Positions 9,213-16,924 of a stretch of DNA of 50,208 nucleotides are shown here, in pieces. Source of the stretch: an uncultured Lachnospiraceae bacterium. Lineage in GTDB: Bacteria > Bacillota > Clostridia > Lachnospirales > Lachnospiraceae. The DNA lies in the NCBI GenBank assembly GCA_947632555.1, contig CANRPU010000017.1:1-50208 (forward strand), read 5' to 3'. The notes under the pieces were generated by a model, which saw nothing but the letters and a program-made list of their open reading frames with translations, had not been told where the DNA came from and searched no databases. Numbering within the stretch: position 1 is the stretch's first letter; each line of letters begins with the position of its first letter. A program made the position numbers and the translations under genes.

Positions 9213-9462
9213 ACAAACTCCTTCGCTTATAAGGGAATCCCTGTTTTGGCATAATGATAATATATGCCGGATTGACCTCTCCAAAACTGTTACAGTATAG
9301 CACTATTTGTTGAAAGAAGCAAGAAAAACAGGGAAGAGGGGGAAGTCTGCCAAAACTTTACGACGGAATCCTGTACTACAGGGGCAAAAATCAGAGTATA
9401 TATTAGTACATTACAGGCATATTGCCGGAAAAATTCTTAAATGTAAGAAAAGGAGAACAGGT

Positions 9463-10110
9463 ATGACGGATAAGGTTATTGAAAACAATCAGGTAACGAT
9501 TATGGGAGAGATCGTGAGCGGTTTTTCCTATAGTCATGAAATCTTCGGAGAAGGCTTTTACATGGTGGATGTAAAGGTACAGCGGTTGAGCGATTCCTTC
9601 GATGTGATCCCCATGATGGTGTCGGAGCGGCTGATCGACGTGTCCGCGGACTATCGGGGATATTTTGTGGAGGTGAACGGCCAGTTCCGCTCCTACAACA
9701 GGCATGAGGAGAGGAAGAACAGGCTGGTCCTGTCCGTATTCGCCAGGGAAATTGTTTTTGTGGAGGAAATCGAGGAAAGCGCCAAGACCAATCAGATCTT
9801 TCTGGACGGCTACATATGCAAGGTGCCCATTTACAGGAAAACACCCCTGGGAAGAGAGATCGCGGACCTGCTTCTGGCCGTGAACAGACCCTATGGAAAA
9901 TCCGATTATATTCCCTGCATCTGCTGGGGCAGAAACGCCCGTTTCGCCAGCGGCTTCGAGGTGGGAGAGCGCTGCAGCGTCTGGGGGCGCATCCAGAGCC
10001 GGGAATATATGAAAAAAATAGATGAAGAGCAGGTGGAAAAGAGAGTGGCTTACGAAGTGTCCGTCAGCAAGCTGGAAATCGTGCGGGAAGAAGAAAAGGA
10101 GCTGCTGTAA
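9463..10110 (+). CDS. Single-stranded DNA-binding-like protein with two OB folds
   Basis: This 215-residue protein looks like two tandem OB-fold units. The first is residues 6-95 (NNQVTIMGEIVSGF ... FYMVDVKVQRLS ... YFVEVNGQFRSY) and the second is residues 108-205 (NQIFLDGYICKVPIYRKTPLGREIADLLLAVNRPYGKSDYIPCICWGRNARFA ... VWGRIQSREY). The second unit resembles bacterial SSB, including the 'TPLGR-I-D-LAV-R-YGKSDYIPC-WG' stretch. There is no acidic SSB C-terminal tip, so it is unlikely to be the housekeeping SSB. The start at 9463 follows aaaggagaacag. A rho-independent terminator follows at 10129-10163. Similar proteins are common in Lachnospiraceae. The exact role is unknown. Confidence 0.75.
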   Translation: MTDKVIENNQVTIMGEIVSGFSYSHEIFGEGFYMVDVKVQRLSDSFDVIPMMVSERLIDVSADYRGYFVEVNGQFRSYNRHEERKNRLVLSVFAREIVFVEEIEESAKTNQIFLDGYICKVPIYRKTPLGREIADLLLAVNRPYGKSDYIPCICWGRNARFASGFEVGERCSVWGRIQSREYMKKIDEEQVEKRVAYEVSVSKLEIVREEEKELL

Positions 10111-10128
10111 AGGCGGTGGAAAAGCATG

Positions 10129-10163
10129 GCGTTCAAGCGTAAAAACTTGGACGCTTTCTTTTT
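10129..10163 (+). terminator. Rho-independent terminator after SSB-like gene
   Basis: The stem gcgttcaag (10129-10137) pairs with cttggacgc (10146-10154) with one G-U pair. The loop is eight bases and the tail is tttcttttt. Confidence 0.8.
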
Positions 10164-10214
10164 GGGATATACACCACAGGGCCGCGCTTTGCGGATACGG
10201 CCGGAAAGGTCAGG

Positions 10215-10360
10215 TTGTCAAATTCAGGAAGATATGGTATAATAATTCTGCTGACGCAGAATACATGCCGGATGCACCGGCATGGCACCGCTGCGCGGCG
10301 CATTATCCCTGCAGGCCACCGCTTGAAAAGTAAATGCCGCTTACGCGGCGCTTCCTTTTC
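10215..10360 (+). ncRNA. Candidate structured noncoding transcript with its own promoter
   Basis: A strong promoter (ttgtca at 10215-10220, tataat at 10238-10243, 17-base spacing, extended -10 tgg) reads into a gene-free stretch full of perfect hairpins. These are attctgc/gcagaat (10245-10262), catgccgg/ccggcatg (10264-10284) and gccgc/gcggc (10336-10349, followed by cttcctttt). No open frame with a ribosome binding site is present. It lies between a terminator and a second promoter that serves the cobO-like gene, so it may be an independent small RNA, or a leader of that gene. It matches no RNA family I recognise. Transcription is inferred from the promoter only. Confidence 0.4.
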
Positions 10361-10368
10361 CGCGCTTG

Positions 10369-10377
10369 TGGTATAAT
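10369..10377 (+). promoter_or_regulatory. Extended -10 promoter for cobO-like gene
   Basis: The sequence tggtataat is an extended -10 element about 50 bases before the start of the cobO-like gene. No clear -35 hexamer is present, which fits an extended -10 promoter. Confidence 0.5.
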
Positions 10378-10429
10378 GCCCTTATTCAAGGCATGATAAC
10401 TGTAAATTCACATACCACGGAGAGATTAC

Positions 10430-10933
10430 ATGGGAAAAGGCATGATTCATATTTACGCGGGTGACGGCCGCGGCAAATCGCCGGCCGCTCTGGGCAGGGC
10501 CCTGCAGGCGGCGGCCAGAGGCGAAAAGGTAGTGATCATCCAGTTCTTAAAAGGAAAGGGGCTGGACGATTCGGAATTTGTGCGCGGGCTGGAGCCGGAG
10601 ATCAAGCTGTTCCGTTTTGAAAAGTCAGAAGAAATCTATGAGGAGCTGTCGGAGCAGAAGAAAGCGGAAGAGATCATGAATATCCGTAACGGTATGAACT
10701 TTGCCAATAAAGTGCTGGCTACGGGAGAATGCAATCTGCTGATCCTGGATGAAGTGCTGGGCCTGTTAGATAAGAACATCATCAAAACGGAGGACCTGAA
10801 GGCGCTGCTGGATTCCAGAGGGGAAACCGACGTGATCCTGACGGGTATCAACCTGAATGATGAAGTATGTATCCTGGCGGACGAAGTGTCCAAGATAGAA
10901 ACTCTGAAGTTTAAAACCTTTCCCGCAGGTTGA
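10430..10933 (+). CDS. Cob(I)alamin/corrinoid adenosyltransferase-like protein (CobO/BtuR family)
   Basis: This 167-residue P-loop protein belongs to the BtuR/CobO/CobP family, which transfers the adenosyl group of ATP to reduced corrinoids to make adenosylcobalamin. The modified Walker A is GDGRGKSPAALGRALQAA (residues 12-29), with the family's 'GKS-AALG-A-RA-G' pattern. A Walker-B-like LLILDEVLGLLDK lies near residue 103, and VILTGIN follows. It is slightly shorter than classical BtuR (about 195 residues). No other cobalamin gene or cobalamin riboswitch is near, so it is an orphan here, and substrate use is inferred from family membership. The dapA promoter overlaps its stop codon. Confidence 0.8.
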   Translation: MGKGMIHIYAGDGRGKSPAALGRALQAAARGEKVVIIQFLKGKGLDDSEFVRGLEPEIKLFRFEKSEEIYEELSEQKKAEEIMNIRNGMNFANKVLATGECNLLILDEVLGLLDKNIIKTEDLKALLDSRGETDVILTGINLNDEVCILADEVSKIETLKFKTFPAG

Positions 10934-10958
10934 CAGCGGGTCAGATTGGTGATATGAT
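10930..10958 (+). promoter_or_regulatory. Promoter of lysine riboswitch-dapAB operon
   Basis: A perfect -35 ttgaca (10930-10935) and a -10 tatgat (10953-10958) are separated by 17 bases. The -35 overlaps the stop codon of the cobO-like gene. Transcription would start just before the lysine riboswitch. Confidence 0.8.
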
Positions 10959-10967
10959 AATATGCAA

Positions 10968-11177
10968 TGATAGAGGTTGCGTGTTTCATGAGTAGCCCTT
11001 CCAATGTGGCAGGCACAGGAGCGGGAGGAGGAAAGGGAAAGACGCCGAAAGGAGAGATGACCTGACAGTCGATCCTTGGGCATGCAGTGAAGAACTGTAT
11101 GACTGTCATCTAGGATTTAGATGGGGCGCTATCGTAACGGTGACAATGGCCGGCCTCATTTTGAGGCCGGTTTTTTT
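10968..11177 (+). promoter_or_regulatory. Lysine (L-box) riboswitch with terminator, upstream of dapA
   Basis: The leader shows L-box hallmarks in order: agaggttgcg near 10972, gagtagccc, ggaaagacgccgaaagg near 11033-11052, ccttgggcatgc, the gactgtcatct block near 11100, and a closing ggggcgctatcg (11122-11134). A strong terminator follows (ccggcctca at 11150-11158 against tgaggccgg at 11162-11170, then seven T), placed right before the dapA ribosome binding site. In known L-boxes, lysine binding favours the terminator and lowers synthesis of diaminopimelate/lysine pathway enzymes. The identification rests on conserved blocks and the dapA context, and I did not fold it computationally. Confidence 0.9.
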
Positions 11178-11193
11178 GCAAGGAGGAAAAGAG

Positions 11194-12078
11194 ATGTCTG
11201 TTTTTAAGGGCGCGGGCGTGGCCATTGTAACGCCTATGAAAGAAAATGGAGAGGTCAATTACGAAAGTTTTGAGAAAATGATCGAATTTCAGATCGCGGG
11301 CGGTACGGATGCCATCATCGTATGCGGGACCACCGGAGAATCCTCCACTTTATCCCATGAGGAGCATCTGGATGTGATCCGCTTCTGCGCGGAAAAGGTG
11401 AACCACAGAATCCCGGTGATCGCGGGAACCGGTTCCAACAGTACGGAAACGGCTGTATATCTTTCCACGGAAGCGGAAAAATACGGCGTAGACGGCCTGC
11501 TTTTGGTATCTCCGTATTACAATAAAGCCACGCAGAACGGACTTTACACGCATTTTAAGACCATAGCGGAATCGGTGAAGATCCCGGTCATCCTTTACAA
11601 CGTACCCAGCAGGACAGGCTGCAATATCCTGCCGGAAACGGTGATACGCCTCTGCCGGGATGTGGAGAATATCGTGGGAGTGAAGGAAGCCAGCGGCAAC
11701 ATCAGCCAGATCGCCAGACTGGCGGCAAAGGCGAAGGGCAGCGTGGACATCTATTCCGGCAACGACGATCAGATCGTGCCCATTCTTTCTCTGGGCGGCA
11801 TCGGCGTAATCTCCGTGCTTTCCAATGTAGCGCCGAAGGAAACCCATGAAATCTGCGCGAAATATTTCGCGGGCGATGTGAAAGGAAGCATGGAGCTGCA
11901 GCTGAAGGCCATGGATCTGTGCGACGCGCTTTTCTGTGAAGTAAATCCGATCCCCGTGAAAAAAGCGCTGAACCTGATGGGGAAGGAAGCGGGAACCCTG
12001 CGTCTGCCCCTGACGGAAATGGAAGAGGGCAGCGCCGCGAAGCTGGAAAAGGCTATGAAGGATTTTGGAATTTTATAA
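11194..12078 (+). CDS. dapA: 4-hydroxy-tetrahydrodipicolinate synthase
   Basis: This 294-residue cytosolic TIM-barrel aldolase condenses pyruvate with aspartate semialdehyde, the first committed step to diaminopimelate and lysine. Visible residues are the GTTGESSTLS loop near residues 44-53, the YYNKATQNGLYTHFKTIA segment, ILYNVPSRTG with the catalytic Tyr of the triad, and GVKEASGN with the Schiff-base lysine near residue 163. The start at 11194 follows aaggaggaaaag. The long upstream frame to 11140 runs through the riboswitch terminator and is not used. Expression is controlled by the lysine riboswitch, and dapB follows 17 bases later in one operon. Confidence 0.97.
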   Translation: MSVFKGAGVAIVTPMKENGEVNYESFEKMIEFQIAGGTDAIIVCGTTGESSTLSHEEHLDVIRFCAEKVNHRIPVIAGTGSNSTETAVYLSTEAEKYGVDGLLLVSPYYNKATQNGLYTHFKTIAESVKIPVILYNVPSRTGCNILPETVIRLCRDVENIVGVKEASGNISQIARLAAKAKGSVDIYSGNDDQIVPILSLGGIGVISVLSNVAPKETHEICAKYFAGDVKGSMELQLKAMDLCDALFCEVNPIPVKKALNLMGKEAGTLRLPLTEMEEGSAAKLEKAMKDFGIL

Positions 12079-12095
12079 AGAAGGGACAGAGGCTT

Positions 12096-12869
12096 ATGTA
12101 CAGACTGATTATGCACGGCTGCAACGGCAAGATGGGACAGGTGATCTCCAATCTCGCGGCGGAGGACGAGGAAGTGGATATTGTGGCGGGAATCGACTGC
12201 CGGGACGATGGGCACAATCCTTATCCGGTATTTACCGATATTGAAAGCTGCGATGTAGAGGCGGATGCGCTGATCGACTTCAGCGCGGCGCCCGCTGTGG
12301 ACGGCGTGCTCGCCTATTGTGAAAAGAGGAAACTGCCCTGTGTGCTCTGCACTACGGGACTGTCAGAGGAGCAGCTGCGAAAAGCGGAAAAACTTTCTGA
12401 AACTACGGCCGTCCTGCGTTCCGCCAATATGTCTTTGGGAATCAATCTGCTTTTAAAACTGTTAAAGGAGGCGGCCGATGTTCTGGCTGCAGCGGGGTTT
12501 GACGTGGAAGTGGTGGAAAAGCATCACAATCAGAAGGTGGACGCTCCCAGCGGCACCGCGCTGGCCCTGGCGGATTCCGTCAATGAGCAGTGCGGCGGCA
12601 TATACGAATATGTATACGACAGAAGCGGCGTGCGCAGAAAACGCTCCCAAAAGGAAATCGGCATCTCGTCCGTGCGGGGCGGGACCATTGTGGGAGAGCA
12701 TGATGTGATTTTTGCCGGAGCGGATGAGGTAGTGACCTTTTCCCATACGGCTTACTCCAAGGCGGTCTTCGGAAAAGGAGCCATACAGGCGGCGAAATTT
12801 CTGGCAGGCAGACCGGCCGGGCTTTACGATATGAGCGCGGTCATCGATGCGGCAGGCAGGCCGCAATAA
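12096..12869 (+). CDS. dapB: 4-hydroxy-tetrahydrodipicolinate reductase
   Basis: This 257-residue NAD(P)H-dependent enzyme reduces the DapA product to tetrahydrodipicolinate. The N-terminal nucleotide-binding motif is HGCNGKMGQVI (residues 5-15). LIDFSAAPAV and CTTGLSEEQL follow, and the substrate-binding HHNQKVDAPSGTAL motif lies near residues 144-157. The C-terminal part carries SVRGGTIVGEHDVIF, typical of the family. It is co-transcribed with dapA and therefore under lysine control. A perfect-stem terminator follows. Confidence 0.97.
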   Translation: MYRLIMHGCNGKMGQVISNLAAEDEEVDIVAGIDCRDDGHNPYPVFTDIESCDVEADALIDFSAAPAVDGVLAYCEKRKLPCVLCTTGLSEEQLRKAEKLSETTAVLRSANMSLGINLLLKLLKEAADVLAAAGFDVEVVEKHHNQKVDAPSGTALALADSVNEQCGGIYEYVYDRSGVRRKRSQKEIGISSVRGGTIVGEHDVIFAGADEVVTFSHTAYSKAVFGKGAIQAAKFLAGRPAGLYDMSAVIDAAGRPQ

Positions 12870-12871
12870 TG

Positions 12872-12920
12872 AAAAAACAACGAAGCAGGCGCCGGTACAT
12901 GCCTGCTTCGACTGTTTTTT
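12872..12920. terminator. Bidirectional terminator between dapB and lipoprotein gene
   Basis: A perfect 10-bp stem (cgaagcaggc at 12881-12890, gcctgcttcg at 12901-12910) is flanked by an A-run on the left and a T-run on the right. It can end transcription from both converging genes. Confidence 0.8.
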
Positions 12921-12935
12921 CCTGACTGCCCGGGA

Positions 12936-13523
12936 TCAGCGGCCCATCGCACCGGCACCCGCGTCGGAAGCGTTTCCGCTGCCGGAACCGGTTACGTCAT
13001 CGGTAATATCGGAAATACCGTCACCGATATCGTTAAAAATATCGCCTACGGTATTGCCCGCGTCGTTCAGGGCGCCGTTTACGCCGCCGTTGGAACCGTT
13101 GGACCCGTTCATGGAGCCGTTGGTGCCATTCGTGGAACCGTTAGACCCGTTCGTAGAACCGTTGGTGCCGTTCATGGAATCATTGGACCCGTTCGTGGAA
13201 CCGTTGGTGCCGTTCATGGAACCGTTGGACCCGTTCGTGGAACCGTTGGATCCGTTCATGGAATCATTGGATCCGTTCATGGAACCGTTGGATCCGTTCA
13301 TGGAATCATTGGATCCGTTCATGGAATCATTGGATCCGTTCATGGAATCACCGGAACCGTTGGCGCCGTTGGAATGTCCGTTATCCGTGCCGCTTTCGGT
13401 GGTGCCGTTGCCGGACATATTGTTCAGGTTGTTCTTATAATCGCCGCTGCCGCACGCGGAAAGGGCACACGCGCTGACAACAGCAAGGCATAATAAACTT
13501 GTCTTCACGTTTATTTTTTTCAT
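12936..13523 (-). CDS. Secreted lipoprotein with 7-residue Asn/Gly/Ser repeats
   Basis: This is a 195-residue predicted lipoprotein. Residues 1-23 form a lipoprotein signal peptide with lipobox LSAC and lipidated Cys24. Residues 62-145 hold twelve 7-residue repeats of the type N-G-(S/T)-N-(D/G)-S-(M/T), a flexible hydrophilic stalk. The C-terminal part is Gly/Asp-rich with a possible short amphipathic helix (VGDIFNDIGDGISDITDDV). No catalytic domain is seen. The protein would be tethered outside the membrane by its N-terminus. The low-complexity repeat may serve as a spacer through the wall, but this is inference. It converges with dapB. Confidence 0.8.
   Translation of the reverse strand: MKKINVKTSLLCLAVVSACALSACGSGDYKNNLNNMSGNGTTESGTDNGHSNGANGSGDSMNGSNDSMNGSNDSMNGSNGSMNGSNDSMNGSNGSTNGSNGSMNGTNGSTNGSNDSMNGTNGSTNGSNGSTNGTNGSMNGSNGSNGGVNGALNDAGNTVGDIFNDIGDGISDITDDVTGSGSGNASDAGAGAMGR
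13089..13340. repeat. Tandem 21-bp repeat (12 copies) in lipoprotein gene
   Basis: Twelve 21-base units in frame encode the 7-residue repeats. The coding-strand copies differ mainly at a few positions, and some adjacent units, near 13240-13340, are almost identical at the DNA level, such as those repeating catggaatcattggatcc. Such arrays commonly change copy number by slippage, in steps that keep the frame. Confidence 0.9.
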
Positions 13524-13683
13524 AATATCACCCCTTTTGATAAAATAAATGTCGGACGTTAGTATTGTGCGCAGTGGATTTTAATTTATGCTAAAAGACA
13601 GTCAGAAAATTTTGCCAAAAGCAGGAAAATCTTGTAAAAATGCGGAAATACTGTGAAAATACTGTGGAGATACGGAGGGATAC

Positions 13684-14478
13684 ATGGAATTCAGGCCTTG
13701 TATTGATATTCATAACGGAGCGGTGAAGCAGATCGTGGGCGGCAGCCTGAAGGACGAAGGCGATGCGGCCAGTGAAAATTTTGTGGCCGGCCAGGATGCG
13801 GCTTTTTTCGCGAAACTTTATCGGGATGCGGGAATACGGGGCGGCCATGTGATCCTGCTGAACCCTGTGTCCAGTCCTTATTATGAGGCGGGCAGAGCGC
13901 AGGCGCTTGCCGCCCTGGCGGCGTATCCCGGGGGACTGCAGGCAGGAGGAGGGATCACGCCTGAAAACGCCGCGGATTTTCTGGATGCGGGGGCCAGTCA
14001 CGTGATCGTCACTTCCTATGTGTTCAGGGAGGGCAGGATTGATTATGACCGGCTGCGCGCCATGGAAAGGGCGGTGGGAAAAGAACACCTGGTACTGGAT
14101 ATGAGCTGCAGGCGGAAAGAACGCGGTTACGTGGTGGTCACGGACAGATGGCAGCGGGAAACGAAGGAAGAGGTGAATGAGGCGCTGCTTCGCGGGCTGG
14201 CCGGATACTGCGGCGAATTTTTGATCCATGCCGTAGACGTGGAAGGAAAAGCGGGCGGCATTGAGAAAGAACTGGCGGCTATGCTGGGCGCCTATAAGGG
14301 AATCCCGGTAACTTACGCCGGGGGCGTCAGCAGTATGGAGGACTTACGGCTTTTGCGAAAACTGGGGCAGAACAGGGTGAACGTTACCATAGGCAGCGCA
14401 CTGGATCTGTTCGGAGGAAGTCTGTCCTTTCAGGAAGTGAAGGATTTTGTGGAGGAGTTGTCAACATCGCCGCGGTAG
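13684..14478 (+). CDS. hisA: Phosphoribosyl-formimino-AICAR-ribonucleotide isomerase, eukaryotic type
   Basis: This 264-residue TIM-barrel protein matches the HIS6-like form of HisA rather than the usual bacterial one. The opening is FRPCIDIHNGAVKQIVGG, in place of the bacterial 'PAIDL-G--VRL'. Gly-rich phosphate sites LQAGGGITPENA (near residue 80) and VTYAGGVSSMEDL (near residue 218) bracket the barrel. It would isomerise ProFAR in histidine synthesis. No other his gene is nearby, so it is a solitary copy. The ribosome binding site is acggaggg. A bidirectional terminator shared with the csp gene follows. Confidence 0.85.
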   Translation: MEFRPCIDIHNGAVKQIVGGSLKDEGDAASENFVAGQDAAFFAKLYRDAGIRGGHVILLNPVSSPYYEAGRAQALAALAAYPGGLQAGGGITPENAADFLDAGASHVIVTSYVFREGRIDYDRLRAMERAVGKEHLVLDMSCRRKERGYVVVTDRWQRETKEEVNEALLRGLAGYCGEFLIHAVDVEGKAGGIEKELAAMLGAYKGIPVTYAGGVSSMEDLRLLRKLGQNRVNVTIGSALDLFGGSLSFQEVKDFVEELSTSPR

Positions 14479-14511
14479 ATCCGAAATACCCGGCAGGATA
14501 CGAGAGCAGTA

Positions 14512-14543
14512 AAAAAGAACCAATCCGAAGATTGGTTCTTTTT
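14512..14543. terminator. Bidirectional terminator between hisA and csp
   Basis: A perfect 14-bp stem is made of aaaaagaaccaatc (14512-14525) and its complement (14530-14543) with a cgaa loop. It has A-runs and T-runs on both sides, so it serves both convergent genes. Confidence 0.9.
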
Positions 14544-14635
14544 CTAATCCTAATACGATATTGCAAATTCTAAATAAAAATACTCTTGCAGTCTTTATAT
14601 TTAAGAACAGGTACATCGTGTTACTGATTAGAAGA

Positions 14636-14836
14636 TTATAATTTGGTTACGTTTACAGCCTGAGGTCCCTTTTCGCCCTGTACTACTTCATACTCTACAG
14701 CCTGGCCCTCTTCCAGAGTCTTGAAACCTTCCATGTTCAGACCGGAATAATGTACGAATACATCATTGCCTGCTTCATCAGAGATGAAACCATAACCTTT
14801 TTGGTTGTTAAACCACTTTACTGTACCTTTGTTCAT
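14636..14836 (-). CDS. Cold shock protein, CspA family
   Basis: This 66-residue five-strand OB-fold protein binds single-stranded RNA and DNA and acts as an RNA chaperone. The RNP1 motif is KGYGFISD and the RNP2 motif is VFVHYSGL, both intact. The start [10 protein letters not shown] at 14836 follows a ggaggt site. The longer frame to 14923 covers the 5' leader. A promoter lies about 75 bases upstream, leaving a leader that could fold in a temperature-dependent way, as in other csp genes (inference). Confidence 0.95.
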   Translation of the reverse strand: MNKGTVKWFNNQKGYGFISDEAGNDVFVHYSGLNMEGFKTLEEGQAVEYEVVQGEKGPQAVNVTKL

Positions 14837-14907
14837 TGTAGATACCTCCAAAAAATTTAAAAATATGTCTTGTCCATACATTTGTATGGTTACAACAGAT
14901 AAAGAAT

Positions 14908-14936
14908 AGCATACTATTTTCAAAAAGTAAAGACAA
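14908..14936 (-). promoter_or_regulatory. Promoter of csp gene
   Basis: On the minus strand ttgtct (14936-14931) and tatgct (14913-14908) are separated by 17 bases. The resulting leader is about 65 to 70 bases long. Confidence 0.65.
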
Positions 14937-15019
14937 AGACTTGATTTTTCTATTCCGCTATGGTAATTTTTTACTGACTGACAAGACAGGTGACTACACA
15001 GAGGAAGAAGGAGTGCGTT

Positions 15020-16069
15020 ATGAAAAAGGCAAAAGAGATCTTAAATCATATTTTTATTGACGGGCTTTCCGGAATGGCGCTGGGATTGTTTTCCACGCTG
15101 ATCATCGGGACCATTATCGCGCAGATAGGAGCGCTCGTGGGCGGCACGGTCGGCGCTTATCTGACCGCGATGGCCAATGTGGCCAAGACCGTGACCGGCG
15201 CGGGGATCGGCGTGGGGGTAGCCTGCAAGTACAGGCAGGGACCGCTGGTCACCGTAGCGGCGGCGGTTACGGGTATGCTGGGCGCGTTTCCGACGGCCGT
15301 TTCCATGGAAAGTTTTAAACTGGGGACGCCGGGGGAACCCCTGGGAGCTTTTATCGCGGCGCTTATCGCCATTGAAGTGGGCAGGCTGGTGGCCGGCAGG
15401 ACGAAGGTGGATATTATCGTAACACCTCTGACCGCGGTGGTTTCGGGCGCGGCGGCGGCCTTTCTGGTAGGGCCGTCCATTTCGGCTTTCATGGGCTGGC
15501 TGGGGAATCTGGTCAATGTCAATGTGGAGGCTCATCCCGTGCTGGGAGGGATCGCGGTTTCGGTACTGATGGGTATGATACTGACGCTTCCCATCAGCTC
15601 GGCGGCAATCGGTGTGTCCATGAGCATTTCCGGTCTGGCGGCCGGAGCGGCCACGGTGGGCTGCTGCTGTAATATGGTGGGCTTCGCGGTGGCCAGCTAC
15701 CGCGAAAACAAACTGGGCGGCCTGGTGGCCCAGGGCGTGGGAACTTCCATGCTGCAGGTGCCCAATATCGTAAAAAAACCGGTCATATGGCTGCCGGCCA
15801 TTCTCTCCAGCGCTGTGCTGGGGCCTGTGGCTTCGGCGGTATTCGGCATGGTGAGCACCCCGGTAGGTTCCGGTATGGGTTCCGCCGGTTTTGTAGGACA
15901 GATCGCGGCTTACGGCGCCATGACGGAAAACGGTATGGGAGCGCCCGCGGCGCTGGGGCTGATCCTGTTGATGCATTTTATATTACCCGCGGCGCTGACG
16001 CTGTTGTTTTCGGAATTGATGCGCAAAAAAGGTTGGATTTTGGCGGGTGATATGGCGTTAAACGTGTAA
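15020..16069 (+). CDS. PTS EIIC-like membrane transporter (PTS_EIIC_2 family)
   Basis: This 349-residue integral membrane protein has about nine to ten hydrophobic segments rich in Gly and Ala. The N-terminal [23 protein letters not shown] and the following [33 protein letters not shown] resemble the PF13303 group of EIIC-like permeases. No EIIA, EIIB or HPr domain is fused or nearby, so phosphotransfer partners, if needed, are elsewhere and the substrate is unknown. I start at 15020 (MKKAKEIL) because gaggaagaaggag lies just upstream. The frame from 14990 adds ten charged residues. Confidence 0.75.
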   Translation: MKKAKEILNHIFIDGLSGMALGLFSTLIIGTIIAQIGALVGGTVGAYLTAMANVAKTVTGAGIGVGVACKYRQGPLVTVAAAVTGMLGAFPTAVSMESFKLGTPGEPLGAFIAALIAIEVGRLVAGRTKVDIIVTPLTAVVSGAAAAFLVGPSISAFMGWLGNLVNVNVEAHPVLGGIAVSVLMGMILTLPISSAAIGVSMSISGLAAGAATVGCCCNMVGFAVASYRENKLGGLVAQGVGTSMLQVPNIVKKPVIWLPAILSSAVLGPVASAVFGMVSTPVGSGMGSAGFVGQIAAYGAMTENGMGAPAALGLILLMHFILPAALTLLFSELMRKKGWILAGDMALNV

Positions 16070-16127
16070 TCTGCATAAAAATATGAACGATATTTTAGCT
16101 AAATGTTACAAAAATGTTAAATGAACA

Positions 16128-16156
16128 TTGTTTCAAAAAGTCACCTGTGGTAAAAT
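16128..16156 (+). promoter_or_regulatory. Promoter of LytM-like/bactofilin operon
   Basis: The hexamers ttgttt (16128-16133) and taaaat (16151-16156) are separated by 17 bases, about 30 bases before the start of the LytM-like gene. Confidence 0.6.
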
Positions 16157-16184
16157 GTATGAAGTTTACTGGAGGTGACTTTTT

Positions 16185-16895
16185 ATGTTTAAAAAGAAGC
16201 ACAGAAGAAAAGTAAGCCGCATTATTATATTTACCACGGATGCCGTAGACGCGAAAACAAGGCAGTTTAGAATAAAACCATGGATATCCCTGCTGTTGAC
16301 TTTGGTATTCTGTGTTTTGGCCGGAGGGCTGATCGGTTACATCGTATACGAGGGGGAAATATGGAACAGGGACAGCATGAAGGATGCAGAGCAGCAGGAA
16401 AAAATCGCGGAACTGGAAGAAGAGAAGGCTTCCCTGGAAGCGGAAGTGGAAGAACTGAACGTGAAGCTGGAGGCGCTGAGCACGGCTGTGAATGAGCAGT
16501 CCCAGACCGCCGGAGCCCTGCAGGAAGAACTGGAACAGCAGAGTGTACCCACCAATTATCCGCTGACCGGATCGGCCGGTATTGAAGTGGTGACGGAGGG
16601 GGATCCCATGGTGATCTTCACCGCTTCGGACGGTATGGTGGTGGCTTCCGCTAAGGGTACGGTAAGTTCGGTGGAGGAAGATGAAAATTACGGAAACAAG
16701 GTAATAGTGGACCATGGCAACGGCTATGTATCCATTTATTATAACGGGGGAGAGGCGCAGGTAAAGACCGGTGACGAGGTATCTGCCGGCACTACGATCT
16801 TTCTGATAGGAGAAAACAACAAACAATTGGTTTATCAGATCATGCAGGACGGCGTGTACATCAGTCCCACGGATATGCTTTCCATTAACGGCTGA
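16185..16895 (+). CDS. Membrane-anchored degenerate LytM/M23-domain protein
   Basis: This 236-residue protein has a basic cytoplasmic N-terminus (residues 1-30) and one membrane helix (about 32-55, WISLLLTLVFCVLAGGLIGYIV). An external coiled coil follows (about 65-120, EEEKASLEAEVEELNVKLEAL), and then a C-terminal LytM fold (about 140-232). The fold is recognisable from VIVDHGNGYVSIYY ... VKTGDEVSAGTTIFLIG, but the zinc ligands of M23 peptidases are missing. The HLS position reads YNG, the HLHFE position reads QLVYQ, and the first His-x3-Asp is absent. It is therefore likely a non-catalytic scaffold or activator, like EnvC, NlpD or SpoIIQ. The ribosome binding site is ctggaggtg. A bactofilin gene follows in the same operon. 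Confidence 0.85.
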   Translation: MFKKKHRRKVSRIIIFTTDAVDAKTRQFRIKPWISLLLTLVFCVLAGGLIGYIVYEGEIWNRDSMKDAEQQEKIAELEEEKASLEAEVEELNVKLEALSTAVNEQSQTAGALQEELEQQSVPTNYPLTGSAGIEVVTEGDPMVIFTASDGMVVASAKGTVSSVEEDENYGNKVIVDHGNGYVSIYYNGGEAQVKTGDEVSAGTTIFLIGENNKQLVYQIMQDGVYISPTDMLSING

Positions 16896-16924
16896 TGCAA
16901 AACGCGAGAAAGGAATGGTAGAGG

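Noticed and set aside
10934..11193. T-box or cobalamin riboswitch before dapA
   Set aside because: The conserved blocks and context fit the lysine riboswitch. No T-box sequence or B12 box was seen.
13089..13340. Possible CRISPR array
   Set aside because: The units are contiguous 21-base coding repeats without unique spacers.
12847..13440. Rightward frame rich in Glu-Pro-Leu-Asp-Pro-Phe repeats
   Set aside because: It is the antisense shadow of the 21-bp repeat in the lipoprotein gene. The opposite strand has a signal peptide, a lipobox and a proper start.
15041..15976. Long leftward frame rich in His and Arg
   Set aside because: It is antisense to the EIIC-like membrane protein, with a biased His/Arg/Gln composition and no ribosome binding site.
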